Below are positions 5,457 to 13,555 of a DNA stretch of 28,307 nucleotides, piece after piece; position 1 is the first letter of the stretch, and every line of letters starts with the position of its first letter. The DNA is from an uncultured Pseudoflavonifractor sp. Its GTDB lineage: Bacteria > Bacillota > Clostridia > Oscillospirales > Oscillospiraceae. The notes under the pieces were generated by a model that saw only the letters and a program-made list of their open reading frames with translations, did not search any database and was not told the DNA's origin. The translations under genes were made by a program, and so were the position numbers. The DNA is taken from positions 1 to 28,307 of the forward strand of contig CANDEE010000019.1 in NCBI GenBank assembly GCA_947383685.1. Direction: 5' to 3'.

Positions 5457-7298
5457 ACCTGGTGTGTAAAAACAGAGCATTATATTCCGGATGGGGCCGA
5501 TGGTTATAAACTGGTGAATACGACAAAGAAACTGGTAAAGACCGGTACCTTGGCAACGGCAGATACCATAAAATATACTCCTGCGCCAAATGACAATGAA
5601 TATCTTACCAAGAGACTGCCTGATGCCTATATTTCACACGGAAATGCCATTGTCCTCCGACGTTACTATAAGTCCAACGGTCCGACGACTGTGACCATAA
5701 CCATCAAAGACGACAAGGGTGGTTCCTCTACCCAGGAAGTTCCCTATGGTGGGACGGCCACTGAGCCGGAGCTGGAACCTAAACCTGGGCATACCCTCAC
5801 CTGGGAGACAGAGGACGGAAATCCCTTTGATTTCGATGATCCTATTACCGGTCCAGTCACCATCGCCCCGGTTTGGACCCCGAAGGAGGGAACGATTCAC
5901 GGCACGGTAGTAGACCAGGAGGATCAGCCGGTCCCATATGCTCATGTATCTGTGGTGGCTGGGAACACCAATTATCTGGAGACAGATACCGATGCCACCG
6001 GCACTTTCTGGGTATACAATGTACCTTATGGAAGCTATAACGCTGTGGCCACCAAGAGAACCATCACCGCCACGTCCCTGCTGGAACTGGATGAGGCGGT
6101 TGCGGAGTGTAAGGTCATTCTCCCGGATTCCCAGACCAACAGTATCCTGCAGGTCAACCAAGGAACCAAAGATGTGGTGGTCGGTGGACTAAACACTCTG
6201 TTTAGCAGCGAAATCTACACCGAAGCTGACCAGGCAATCATTGATGCCGGCGGGTCCGTCACGGTAAAAATGACGGTGGAATCAGTGAGCGAAGCTGATA
6301 TTCCTAATTCTGCGCAGCAACTTAATGCAGCCGCTGCCACCGATGGCAAGACAATCTTTGGCTATATGGAGATGGATGTCTCCAAGATTTCTGAGAACGC
6401 TGCAGGAGAGATTACAGTGGAGAATATTCCGGAATTGCCTCAGTTACTCCAAATTATTGATCCACTCTCTGAGGAGCAGAAGGGCAGGACTGGATATGTA
6501 GTCTATCGGATGCACGGCGGCAAGGTCTATGCCATCACAGAAACACCAAATGAAAATGGAGCGTATATCACGGTTGGTGATGATACATTGACCATTTTTG
6601 CCTCCAAGTTTTCGGACTACTGTCTGGCTTTCGATGATCCAAACGCCAATGTGAAGCCGGAACCCACGCCGCCTGAAGGTGGAAACGAGAAGCCCACTCC
6701 TATCGTTACAGCAGATGACAGCTCTGACGATGATGGTCGGCATAATCCATTCCTTGATGTAAAATCCAACGACTGGTTTTATGATGATGTGCTGGACGCA
6801 TATGATGCTGGGTACATGGAAGGTATCACAAAAAACACGTTTAAGCCAAATTCTCCTCTGTCCCGTGCACAGGCGGCCTATACCTTTGCAAAGGTGGCTG
6901 AAGCGGAGCTGGAGGGGTTAGTGGTCACCAGCGATTTTGAGGATGTCACTGCCAGCACCACCTACGCCACAGCCATTACCTGGGCCAACGAGGCCGGGGT
7001 AGAGATCGGCTATGGTAACGGGAAATTTGGCCCCAACGACAGTCTTACTAGGGAGCAGTTGGCCCTTATGCTCTACCGGACCTATGGCAATGGAGCCGAA
7101 GTTTTGACCTGGGAGGGCGACTTTACAGATCAGGACGACGTATCTGATTGGGCGGAGGCTGCCGTCCGCTGGGCCGTCCAGATGGACCTTCTGGAGGGAA
7201 CGGATGCCGGAGAGCTGCTACCCCAAGGAACGGTAACCAGGGCTGAGGCCGCCGCTCTGCTTTTGCGGGTGGTGGAGCTTTCCCGGCATGGGGGGTAA
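4842..7298 (+). CDS. BspA-like leucine-rich-repeat surface protein with SLH domains
   Basis: 818 residues from a TTG inside a repeat; the real N-terminus is missing or frameshifted, because the frame is open only from about 4776 and has no better start. About nine 23-residue LRR_5 units (LALTELPAGVTTIG-x-AFxxCTS) fill residues 1-205. Next comes an InlB-B-like stretch (DDKGGSSTQEVPYGGTATEP, about 285-345), a carboxypeptidase-regulatory-like beta fold (GTIHGTVVDQEDQPVPYAHV, from about 349), a Pro-rich linker, and three SLH domains (about 636-818; NPFLDVKSNDWFYDDVLDAY, FEDVTASTTYATAITWANEA, DDVSDWAEAAVRWAVQMDLL). SLH domains tie proteins to the cell-wall polymer; the LRR array should face outward and bind host, food or cell ligands. 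It ends three bases before the next gene of the mobilisation region, so it travels as cargo. Lack of an export signal is odd for a wall protein. Confidence 0.85.
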   Translation: MALTELPVGITTIGRSAFSDCTSLALTELPARVTTIGVNAFNGCTSLALTELPAGVSTIGLGAFCKCTSLALSQLPAGVTTISENAFYSCPSLALTELPTGVTTIGRFAFYGCTSLALTELPTGVTTISQGAFEGCTSLSLKELPAGVITIEVNAFRDCTSLALTELPAGVTTIEDCAFKGCTSLALAELPAGITTIGEGAFSNATWCVKTEHYIPDGADGYKLVNTTKKLVKTGTLATADTIKYTPAPNDNEYLTKRLPDAYISHGNAIVLRRYYKSNGPTTVTITIKDDKGGSSTQEVPYGGTATEPELEPKPGHTLTWETEDGNPFDFDDPITGPVTIAPVWTPKEGTIHGTVVDQEDQPVPYAHVSVVAGNTNYLETDTDATGTFWVYNVPYGSYNAVATKRTITATSLLELDEAVAECKVILPDSQTNSILQVNQGTKDVVVGGLNTLFSSEIYTEADQAIIDAGGSVTVKMTVESVSEADIPNSAQQLNAAAATDGKTIFGYMEMDVSKISENAAGEITVENIPELPQLLQIIDPLSEEQKGRTGYVVYRMHGGKVYAITETPNENGAYITVGDDTLTIFASKFSDYCLAFDDPNANVKPEPTPPEGGNEKPTPIVTADDSSDDDGRHNPFLDVKSNDWFYDDVLDAYDAGYMEGITKNTFKPNSPLSRAQAAYTFAKVAEAELEGLVVTSDFEDVTASTTYATAITWANEAGVEIGYGNGKFGPNDSLTREQLALMLYRTYGNGAEVLTWEGDFTDQDDVSDWAEAAVRWAVQMDLLEGTDAGELLPQGTVTRAEAAALLLRVVELSRHGG

Positions 7299-7301
7299 AC
7301 G

Positions 7302-7622
7302 ATGGAAATTAAGAAACCTGTTGGGAAAATGGAATATGCTTTTTCCGGTGAGGAGCAAGTCTTTTTTGATAAGCAGGAATATATTCAGGCTTACCGCAAT
7401 GCTTTGGATCAGTTTGGTGTATCCGGCGGGTTCAAGGCAACAACGTTCACCATTGATCCGCAGACCCGCAAAGCCATTGACGACCTGATTTATGGAGCCT
7501 TTGGCGAAGATAATCCCAATGACCTTGAACACTATCAGAGGAAGTATGGCCCTATTGAGGCCGAGGACCAAACACAGGAAGCTAAGACATCAGAGCCGGA
7601 ATGCGAGGAACTGGAACAGTGA
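7302..7622 (+). CDS. Small acidic protein next to the relaxase
   Basis: 106 residues, acidic C-terminal tail (EAEDQTQEAKTSEPECEELE). No known fold is evident. It starts three bases after the LRR gene stop and its stop overlaps the probable GTG start of the relaxase gene, so the two are translated together. The position immediately ahead of a relaxase is where accessory relaxosome proteins usually lie, and FKATTFTIDPQTRKAIDDLI hints at a short helix that could contact DNA or the relaxase; this role is inferred from position only. Confidence 0.7.
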   Translation: MEIKKPVGKMEYAFSGEEQVFFDKQEYIQAYRNALDQFGVSGGFKATTFTIDPQTRKAIDDLIYGAFGEDNPNDLEHYQRKYGPIEAEDQTQEAKTSEPECEELEQ

Positions 7623-9133
7623 GTCAGGGCGTTGTTTTCAAGCAGCGCTACAAGTCCCGTAACATATCATCGACGCCGCTCCTCAACCGCAAGCATCTGG
7701 CCTACATTGCCACACGCCCGGGGGCGGTCCATAACCCGGGCTGTGGCTTTGGCCTTTGGGGACGGTTACCGGGAATCGGGTTACCAGAGAATATCAATAA
7801 CCTGCAGGAGGCCAAGAGGGTCGTTACACAGGCGTCAAAGGCGCACACTCTGTATCGGGTGGTCATTTCCGTAGACGGAGAAACCGCCCAAAAGCATGAC
7901 CTGTATAACCGCAAGACTTGGGAAAGCCTGGTGAATTACAAGATCAATGTTTTGGCCCAACAGATGGACATAAAGCAGAAAGACTTCTGCTGGGTGGCTT
8001 CCATGCACTATGAGAAGGGCCACCCCCATGTCCACATCATGTATTGGGGTAACAGCGATGATATCCATGATGAGCACATGCCCAGGGAACGGTTTGAGAT
8101 CATGGCGGAAAAGGTCCGCAGCGAGTTTGGACGGGAGATATACCAGGAAGAGATCCGAGAGCGGCAAGCCGAGCAGAGCGAGAGCCGGAAAAAGATGCGG
8201 CTGGAATTGGAGGCGATGCTTCAGGAGGCTAACCTGGCGGAAGCTCTGAACCTGTCCCATGTTTCCCAGCCGGCACGGGACGCCTTCACAAGGTCCCTGG
8301 CGGAATTGGCCGCTGCTGTACCGACAAAAGGCTCTATTGACTACGCCTATTTGAGCAAGCACCCGGAATATAAGGAAAAGGTGGACGCCTTTATTTCTGA
8401 GATCCTGAAGATTTCGGATTTCCAGCGGGTCGTCAGGCAATATGAGAAGGCCACGTTGGATATCAGCTCCTTCTATGGAAACGGTGAGGCTGAAAGGGAG
8501 TGGGTGCTGGAAAAGGCCCGGAAAGCTCTGTACAAAAATCTGGGCAACAGGATCATGGATACGATCCGGGAATACCGGAAGGAGCTGGCCCTAGAGGCCC
8601 CTGCTGATCGGACAGAGCTTCAGGTAGTGATCCAGAGCACTGCCGTGCCTATTGCAACAGCGAACCCCTTGTATCAGGAATTGCGGAAGCAAATGCCTAA
8701 GGAGCGTACCCCTATGTGGGAACTGCTGAAGGAACCTGACTTTCGGAAGTTCCTAAGCAAGCTGACCGGTCAGGTGTGTGACGATATACGGATCAACACC
8801 AGGATACGGGGCTACCTGGAGGCGTCAACGAAAGGGCTGGAGAAGGACGAGTCAAAGGACATATGGGCAGAGGTCTACAAGGAGGCCAAGCGGGGTATCT
8901 CTCAGCTTATCCAGGAGCAGCTCCAGGAGGATGCCGGGTACCCGCAGCAGCTTCAGGCCGACCTGGTGACCGATCTGTTGATCCGGCTGCTGGGTGATGC
9001 CAGCAGATGCACCGGACAGCAGCAGGCCCAACGGGATATTCTCCGCCACCGGCGAGAGCTGTCAAAAACTGCTCAACGGGACAAACAGGCTCAGCGGGAA
9101 CAAGGCGGAGCTTGGCAAGGGATAGAACAATAA
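7619..9133 (+). CDS. mobL: MobL-type conjugative relaxase
   Basis: About 504 residues (510 if the upstream ATG at 7601 is used). I favour GTG 7619, which overlaps the preceding stop as GTGA with AGGA upstream. The N-terminal 200 residues form the relaxase domain: the three-histidine metal site is HPHVHIMYW (residues 135-143), preceded by a WVASMHYEKG strand, and an early tyrosine (HLAYIATRPGAV) is a candidate nucleophile. This matches the MOBL class described from Firmicute plasmids and integrative elements. The C-terminal 300 residues are long charged helices. It would nick at oriT and lead the strand to the coupling protein encoded at 15466. oriT itself was not identified. The gene ends before a strong terminator, so it is transcribed apart from the transfer operon. 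Confidence 0.8.
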   Translation: MSQGVVFKQRYKSRNISSTPLLNRKHLAYIATRPGAVHNPGCGFGLWGRLPGIGLPENINNLQEAKRVVTQASKAHTLYRVVISVDGETAQKHDLYNRKTWESLVNYKINVLAQQMDIKQKDFCWVASMHYEKGHPHVHIMYWGNSDDIHDEHMPRERFEIMAEKVRSEFGREIYQEEIRERQAEQSESRKKMRLELEAMLQEANLAEALNLSHVSQPARDAFTRSLAELAAAVPTKGSIDYAYLSKHPEYKEKVDAFISEILKISDFQRVVRQYEKATLDISSFYGNGEAEREWVLEKARKALYKNLGNRIMDTIREYRKELALEAPADRTELQVVIQSTAVPIATANPLYQELRKQMPKERTPMWELLKEPDFRKFLSKLTGQVCDDIRINTRIRGYLEASTKGLEKDESKDIWAEVYKEAKRGISQLIQEQLQEDAGYPQQLQADLVTDLLIRLLGDASRCTGQQQAQRDILRHRRELSKTAQRDKQAQREQGGAWQGIEQ

Positions 9134-9163
9134 TGGCAGTCAGTTTAAGTACATAGTAATACC

Positions 9164-9197
9164 AAAGGGACACAGCTTTAAGCTGTGTCCCTTTTTA
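9164..9197 (+). terminator. Intrinsic terminator after the relaxase gene
   Basis: AAAGGGACACAGCT (9164-9177) pairs with AGCTGTGTCCCTTT (9181-9194) around TTA, followed by a T-tract. A perfect 14-bp stem. The rest of 9198-9463 is AT-rich and holds a possible promoter only. Confidence 0.9.
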
Positions 9198-9342
9198 CAA
9201 TCAGCCTATTCTTCCATCATAATGGAAAGTGACTCCCCACAATTCGAGCTTTTACTTTTTTCCACGTAAGTAAGCAGCATATATAACAATTTTATGAAAA
9301 AATCAATTGGAGACACAGATTTTGGCTATATCTCCGTTGGCC

Positions 9343-9371
9343 TTTTCAAATGGGAAATAATATCATATAAT
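9343..9371 (+). promoter_or_regulatory. Possible promoter of the PLD-like gene
   Basis: TTTTCA (9343-9348), 17-base spacer, TATAAT (9366-9371), 92 bases before the ATG at 9464. The -35 box is weak. Confidence 0.4.
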
Positions 9372-9463
9372 AAGAAAAAATACCCATATTTCTTTTGGAG
9401 GAAAAGGGAAAGGAATGTTGGTGTGTGCTATTATGCTAACCGAACAGAAAGGTTGATGCAACA

Positions 9464-10312
9464 ATGATGTATTTCCATTTGAACACCTCGAATTACATTG
9501 ATACTACGGTCGATGGCAAACAGAACATAGGACTTATTGAAATTAGTTTCTTTTGTCATGCATTTAATTCTTTGTCTGAGGCAAAGGCATCTATGTGTAA
9601 TTGGTCAGAGGATCCTGTGTTTGCTTATGAACCGGCACTAAAAGGGGAAAAATGGGTGCTCTGTTCAGTGGATGATGAAAGTGTTGGCACAGGAACACAG
9701 GAACTTCTTGAACTAATGGAAAAAGCTCATACAATTATTCTTCCTGACTTTGGAAAGTCTCTAATTGATTTGGGATTACATTATGATTTTATTACGCAAA
9801 TTCCAAATAGAAAGATAGAAGCTGCATGGGCCGACCATCTGGCAGAGAACAATCTTCAGTATGTTGAAGAAGTTGTATGTGGGCGTAATATGTCTTTGAC
9901 GAAAAAAATTAACCAGCTTGCTTTGGAACTGATTAAAATTGGAAGTGAGGGAAATCAACTGACGATTGTTGATCCGTATATTTTTCCTAAAAGACATGAC
10001 GGGGATTATGATGATTTATTTTTGGGGATCATCCGGAAAGCCAAGGTATCAAGTGTAAAAATTATTACGGACAAAGGGAAGGTTGATGCAGAAACGTACG
10101 ATTCTATTTGCTCCAAACTTTCAATCAAAATGAGTGTATACTATTCAACGGAATATCATGACAGATGGTGGATAATTGAAAGTAAAAAGGCTGCAATTAT
10201 GTGTGGAACGTCACTAAATGGATTTGGGAAGGGAAAGCCTTCGACTATTACTACTCTTCCAGAGCATGATGTTCTGCAAATAATTGCAGATATTTCAGAG
10301 GTTTGTAAATAG
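9464..10312 (+). CDS. PLD-like domain protein, putative accessory or defence gene
   Basis: 282 residues. The C-terminal third carries a phospholipase-D-like active-site pattern, HDRWWIIESKKAAIMCGTSL followed by NGFGKG (from H232), close to the HDR-x-I-x10-GxSLNxxGK form seen in PLD-like domains that dock to or act with other proteins. The second HKD half is absent, so it may act as a dimer or be a binding domain. The N-terminal 150 residues are not recognised. The gene is clearly more AT-rich than its neighbours, stands alone with its own promoter, ends in TAG, and is flanked by terminator and promoter, all signs of a recently gained cargo gene. Such lone PLD-like genes on mobile elements are often in defence loci; that role is inference. 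Confidence 0.6.
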   Translation: MMYFHLNTSNYIDTTVDGKQNIGLIEISFFCHAFNSLSEAKASMCNWSEDPVFAYEPALKGEKWVLCSVDDESVGTGTQELLELMEKAHTIILPDFGKSLIDLGLHYDFITQIPNRKIEAAWADHLAENNLQYVEEVVCGRNMSLTKKINQLALELIKIGSEGNQLTIVDPYIFPKRHDGDYDDLFLGIIRKAKVSSVKIITDKGKVDAETYDSICSKLSIKMSVYYSTEYHDRWWIIESKKAAIMCGTSLNGFGKGKPSTITTLPEHDVLQIIADISEVCK

Positions 10313-10422
10313 CGATTCATACATTTTCCACCAGATTGTCAAGAGGTCTGCCAGGATGTTGGAAGTTTTACACATCCATGTGGAAATGTTCTAAAAAGAA
10401 AAATAATATTTGCAACTTTTTC

Positions 10423-10451
10423 TTGATTTATATGGCGTTTTGTAGTATAAT
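10423..10451 (+). promoter_or_regulatory. Promoter of the 10527 gene
   Basis: TTGATT (10423-10428), 17-base spacer, TATAAT (10446-10451). It lies 75 bases before an ATG with AAAGGAGGAACG upstream. The stretch 10313-10422 shows nothing else. Confidence 0.75.
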
Positions 10452-10526
10452 CAAGGTATCAATAAAAGCCCCACAATACCCCTGCATGAACGAAAAGATA
10501 GTCTGAACGAAAGGAGGAACGATCCC

Positions 10527-11345
10527 ATGAAAAGCAAGCTGAAAATCATTCTCCCTGTCGGTTTGGTTGCCCTCGCTCTGATCTGCGCGATCATGGTAAG
10601 ACAAGGGGACCACGGCAAGGAAGATTTGGGCGCCCAGCAGAGTATTCCTGCGGAAGAGACGCCCGATATAGTCCCGGTGGATGAGGTTATTTACACGCTT
10701 CCCCCAATCCCCAGCAATATCCCCAAGCTGCCCTCCGGCCCGGAAAGCACGCCTACAGGTGAGACGGTCACCGTAGAGGATGACGGAACGGTCATTATCA
10801 CCCCGGACTGGCAGGAGCAAATTGACCAAGCTGCTAAAGTTGTCACTCCAGGCAGCCAGGTAGAGGCCAACATGGGCGGCGGAGGCGGCGACCTGAAGCT
10901 GGGAGACGATGGAGTATTCCACGGTACAGCTCCCACCCCGGCCCCGGCGTCTACCCCCTCCCCTGTGGTCAGCACTCCTGTTCCTGTGGTAAGCCAGAAG
11001 CCGAGCCAGACAGCCACACCTGGCGGCAGCCTTCAACTGTCCGGAAGCGAAAGCACCCCGGAGGTCCATTCTCCGGCCCCTGTGACCACTACACCGGCCC
11101 CGGCAACCACCACTCCCCCGGAGGTTATACCCACCCCTGAGCCTGTCCAGCAGCCCCAGGGCGGCCCTCCCAGCTATGATGGGAAGTATGACGGAGAAAT
11201 CAGCCCGGATGGACAATACGGCTGGATCGGCGGCTTTGGCTGGATAAAGCGAGGCGGGGATGGCGGTTGCACAGGTGGACAGATGGGCGGCTGGGAAGGC
11301 GATACCGGCAGCGGCCTCTCTGGTAACAAGGTCGGCAATATGTAA
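10527..11345 (+). CDS. Exported Pro/Thr-rich protein of unknown function
   Basis: 272 residues. An N-terminal signal anchor (KLKIILPVGLVALALICAIM, about residues 4-24) is followed by a long low-complexity Pro/Thr/Ser region with repeats such as PTPAPASTPSPVVSTPVPVV, and a Gly/Trp-rich end (YGWIGGFGWIKRGGDGG). No cleavage lipobox is seen, so it is probably anchored by its N-terminus with the stalk outside. It is the first gene after a good promoter and is closed by a strong terminator, so it forms its own unit. Low-complexity stalks of this kind often span the cell wall; on a conjugative element it may help surface contact, but I cannot name the family. Confidence 0.7.
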   Translation: MKSKLKIILPVGLVALALICAIMVRQGDHGKEDLGAQQSIPAEETPDIVPVDEVIYTLPPIPSNIPKLPSGPESTPTGETVTVEDDGTVIITPDWQEQIDQAAKVVTPGSQVEANMGGGGGDLKLGDDGVFHGTAPTPAPASTPSPVVSTPVPVVSQKPSQTATPGGSLQLSGSESTPEVHSPAPVTTTPAPATTTPPEVIPTPEPVQQPQGGPPSYDGKYDGEISPDGQYGWIGGFGWIKRGGDGGCTGGQMGGWEGDTGSGLSGNKVGNM

Positions 11346-11362
11346 GTAAATATCCCATGAAG

Positions 11363-11398
11363 GAGCGCACAGGCCAAGGAACTGTGCGCCCTTTTTTT
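11363..11398 (+). terminator. Intrinsic terminator
   Basis: GCGCACAG pairs with CTGTGCGC around a nine-base loop, followed by CCTTTTTTT. It separates the 10527 and 11416 genes. Confidence 0.9.
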
Positions 11399-11415
11399 CG
11401 GAAAGTCGGTGAAAT

Positions 11416-13215
11416 ATGAACCTAATCAAAAATGCTCTGATCCATTGGGGCAGAGCAAAAAGTAAAATTCCCGACAGTCTGTCGGGAATTTCTGATCGAT
11501 CCCGCAGCAGCCGGCTCTTTTCTCTCCTCCTGGTGTTCGCCCTTCTGCTCCCCCTGGCAGCTCACGCCACCGGCGGAGATCCCAACATCGAGGGCGGAGG
11601 CGGCGGCATGGGCGAAGGCGGCGTGGTGGGAGACAGCGCATGGAACCCCGGAGACGATGGCGTCCGGGTCTCCGTCATGCAGGGAACCACAGCAAAAATA
11701 ACCTTTGACATGTCCAACGTGCGGAGAACCAGGACGCAAGCGTACTTTGTCATTCGCAATAAGCTGTACTATAAGAACGGTGGGCAACTTGTACCTGAAT
11801 TTGAGACATATGACAATTTGGAACCGCCTTCAGATAGGCCCCTCCCCACCATCATTCCCTCCAGGAGCGGTGGAAACAATATTGCCGCCATCCGCAGCTA
11901 CTTCACGGACGAGACGGTGATCCGGGACATAGCTGCCAAGGCTGGTATGGCCTATGAGGAGCTTATCGGAGGAGATTATAAGCTCCTGCTGGAGCCCATT
12001 GCCTATTTCAAGTACAATGGCATCCAGTACGCTATGACAGCAACAGAGGCGGCCCTTTTTGATGTGGCCAAGTCCGGGGATCTCTTCTTTCAAATGAGCA
12101 ACCTGACCCATCAGAACCTTCCCCTGTCCATGTTCCTGGAGCGGACAGACCTGGGGATCCTCGCCTGGGACGGCTCCACTGACAGGCGGCAGTCTAACAT
12201 AGACATTCTCAACAAACTGGGCTGTGGGATCGTCAGTTTTGTCCCGGAAGTTCTGATCCCTGACCCGCCTCCGGGAGATTACATCTACCGGTGTGATACG
12301 GATGTGATCACCGCCGCCCTGGTTCCAAACTATACACTGCGTGATATGACGCCTTCCAGCAATAAGTACGCTACATTTATCATTAACGGGGTGGAATATA
12401 AAAAGCAGATGATATGTCCCTATGGCAGCAGCCAGTATATGTGGATCAAATGGCACACGCCCAGCGACCCATGTACGCTCACCGTGACCGTGATCCCGCC
12501 GGATATATCAGAGCGGCAGACAGATAAGCACATCCATATCACGGTATCGGTGGAGGACTTGCCGGAAAAGACTCCGCCTAATCCCGGCTATGATGGGCCA
12601 TATGAAGGCCCCGGCATTACCCACACGGAGTACCGGCCCAACTTTCGGCCCGTAGACCCTCCAGACTGGGGAAGTAATACCCGGGCCACGTGGTCCCAGT
12701 GGATAGCCGAGTTGGTCGTTTTGCCTATCGGCGCATTTTGGAAATTCAGTATGGCCACTTATGAAGCGGCATTGACGGTAGACTTTCATCTCCAGCCGAA
12801 TGAGAGGGTTCCCACAGCCACCGCAAGGGGAACCAGGTACATCATGGGATCGGGGTATGGGGTGGACGCTGTTTGCGGCATCACGGTGAGCGCACACGCC
12901 ACCAGCGATGATGTGACCAGGGCCCAGAACGTGCTGGCTATGTTCCCGGAATTTGATTACCGGAGTTACTACCGGCTGTTGACGCCGGAGAGCCGGGTAT
13001 CCTACCGGAGCGTTTGGGGATTTAAGAGTAATCCCTATTCTTACTATGGGGAGCCTGTGCATTTTACTCCTGTATGGTATCCTGACGGAGATTACACCGT
13101 GCCGGTGGCGGTCTTTGACGCCTGGACGCCGGGTGGGATGCTCTATGCCACCGTAGAGGATACCGTAGAGATCAGCGGGAGCTGCTACGATGATTGGTAT
13201 ATTCGTTCTTACTGA
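11416..13215 (+). CDS. Large secreted protein of unknown function
   Basis: 599 residues. A long positively charged start precedes a signal peptide (LFSLLLVFALLLPLAAHA, cut likely after AHA at about residue 51) and a Gly-rich stretch (GGGGGMGEGG). The mature part has no transmembrane segment, no LPXTG and no clear family; it is rich in aromatic and beta-strand patterns (about 60-380) with a second domain after a Pro-rich linker (about 395-599, many Tyr and Trp). It is followed eight bases after its stop by an 86-residue protein with a strong ribosome site. A secreted, possibly adhesin-like part of the transfer surface is plausible given its place upstream of the pilus genes. The ATG at 11416 has a weak ribosome site, and a perfect palindrome lies in its early coding region. 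Confidence 0.75.
   Translation: MNLIKNALIHWGRAKSKIPDSLSGISDRSRSSRLFSLLLVFALLLPLAAHATGGDPNIEGGGGGMGEGGVVGDSAWNPGDDGVRVSVMQGTTAKITFDMSNVRRTRTQAYFVIRNKLYYKNGGQLVPEFETYDNLEPPSDRPLPTIIPSRSGGNNIAAIRSYFTDETVIRDIAAKAGMAYEELIGGDYKLLLEPIAYFKYNGIQYAMTATEAALFDVAKSGDLFFQMSNLTHQNLPLSMFLERTDLGILAWDGSTDRRQSNIDILNKLGCGIVSFVPEVLIPDPPPGDYIYRCDTDVITAALVPNYTLRDMTPSSNKYATFIINGVEYKKQMICPYGSSQYMWIKWHTPSDPCTLTVTVIPPDISERQTDKHIHITVSVEDLPEKTPPNPGYDGPYEGPGITHTEYRPNFRPVDPPDWGSNTRATWSQWIAELVVLPIGAFWKFSMATYEAALTVDFHLQPNERVPTATARGTRYIMGSGYGVDAVCGITVSAHATSDDVTRAQNVLAMFPEFDYRSYYRLLTPESRVSYRSVWGFKSNPYSYYGEPVHFTPVWYPDGDYTVPVAVFDAWTPGGMLYATVEDTVEISGSCYDDWYIRSY
11465..11491. repeat. 13-bp perfect palindrome in the leader of the secreted protein gene
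   Basis: AAATTCCCGACAG and CTGTCGGGAATTT flank a single T. Such arms in codons 17-25 could form a hairpin near the translation start or bind a dimeric regulator. Confidence 0.7.
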
Positions 13216-13227
13216 GAGGAGGAGCAC

Positions 13228-13488
13228 ATGATAGCAAAAGAAGCTGGCAGCCCTATGCTGCCGCCTGGGGAGATCGTATGGGTTTCCCACTATGACAAAG
13301 AACATGATCTGCGGTACATCATCACCTCAAAGCCGGCGAGAGAAAGCTATTCTCTTTTTGAGCTGGTGAACGGCGGGTTTGTCCGGTGGGGCCGTGGGCA
13401 GGATCCTCAAACGCTTGCGGACAGATATGAAAAGGCGCTCCGCTCCTCTGATATGGAACGGGAAGAGTGCGAAGAGCTGGGGCCATAA
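13228..13488 (+). CDS. Small protein of unknown function
   Basis: 86 residues with an excellent ribosome site (gagaggaggagcac). The sequence (PPGEIVWVSHYDKEHDLRYI; FELVNGGFVRWGRGQDP) suggests a small beta-rich fold; no family is recognised. It is 12 bases downstream of the secreted-protein gene and probably cotranscribed. It precedes the Fic gene, so a role as an antitoxin was considered, but no inhibitory [S/T]xxxE[G/N] motif is evident. Confidence 0.65.
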   Translation: MIAKEAGSPMLPPGEIVWVSHYDKEHDLRYIITSKPARESYSLFELVNGGFVRWGRGQDPQTLADRYEKALRSSDMEREECEELGP

Positions 13489-13493
13489 GGCGG

Positions 13494-13522
13494 TGGACAA
13501 AAAGCCCAAAATCAGGTATAAT
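13494..13522 (+). promoter_or_regulatory. Promoter of the Fic gene
   Basis: TGGACA (13494-13499), 17-base spacer, TATAAT (13517-13522), just after the preceding stop. It gives the Fic gene its own start. Confidence 0.65.
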
Positions 13523-13555
13523 AATAATACCCCATGCAGAGGGAGGACGAGCAGA

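Noticed and set aside
7302..9133. oriT near the relaxase
   Set aside because: No inverted repeat with a recognisable nick site was seen upstream of 7302 (coding) or in 9198-9463; I do not claim one.
11465..11491. Palindrome as an intrinsic terminator
   Set aside because: The loop is one base unless inner pairs open, and no T-tract follows; more likely an operator or chance.
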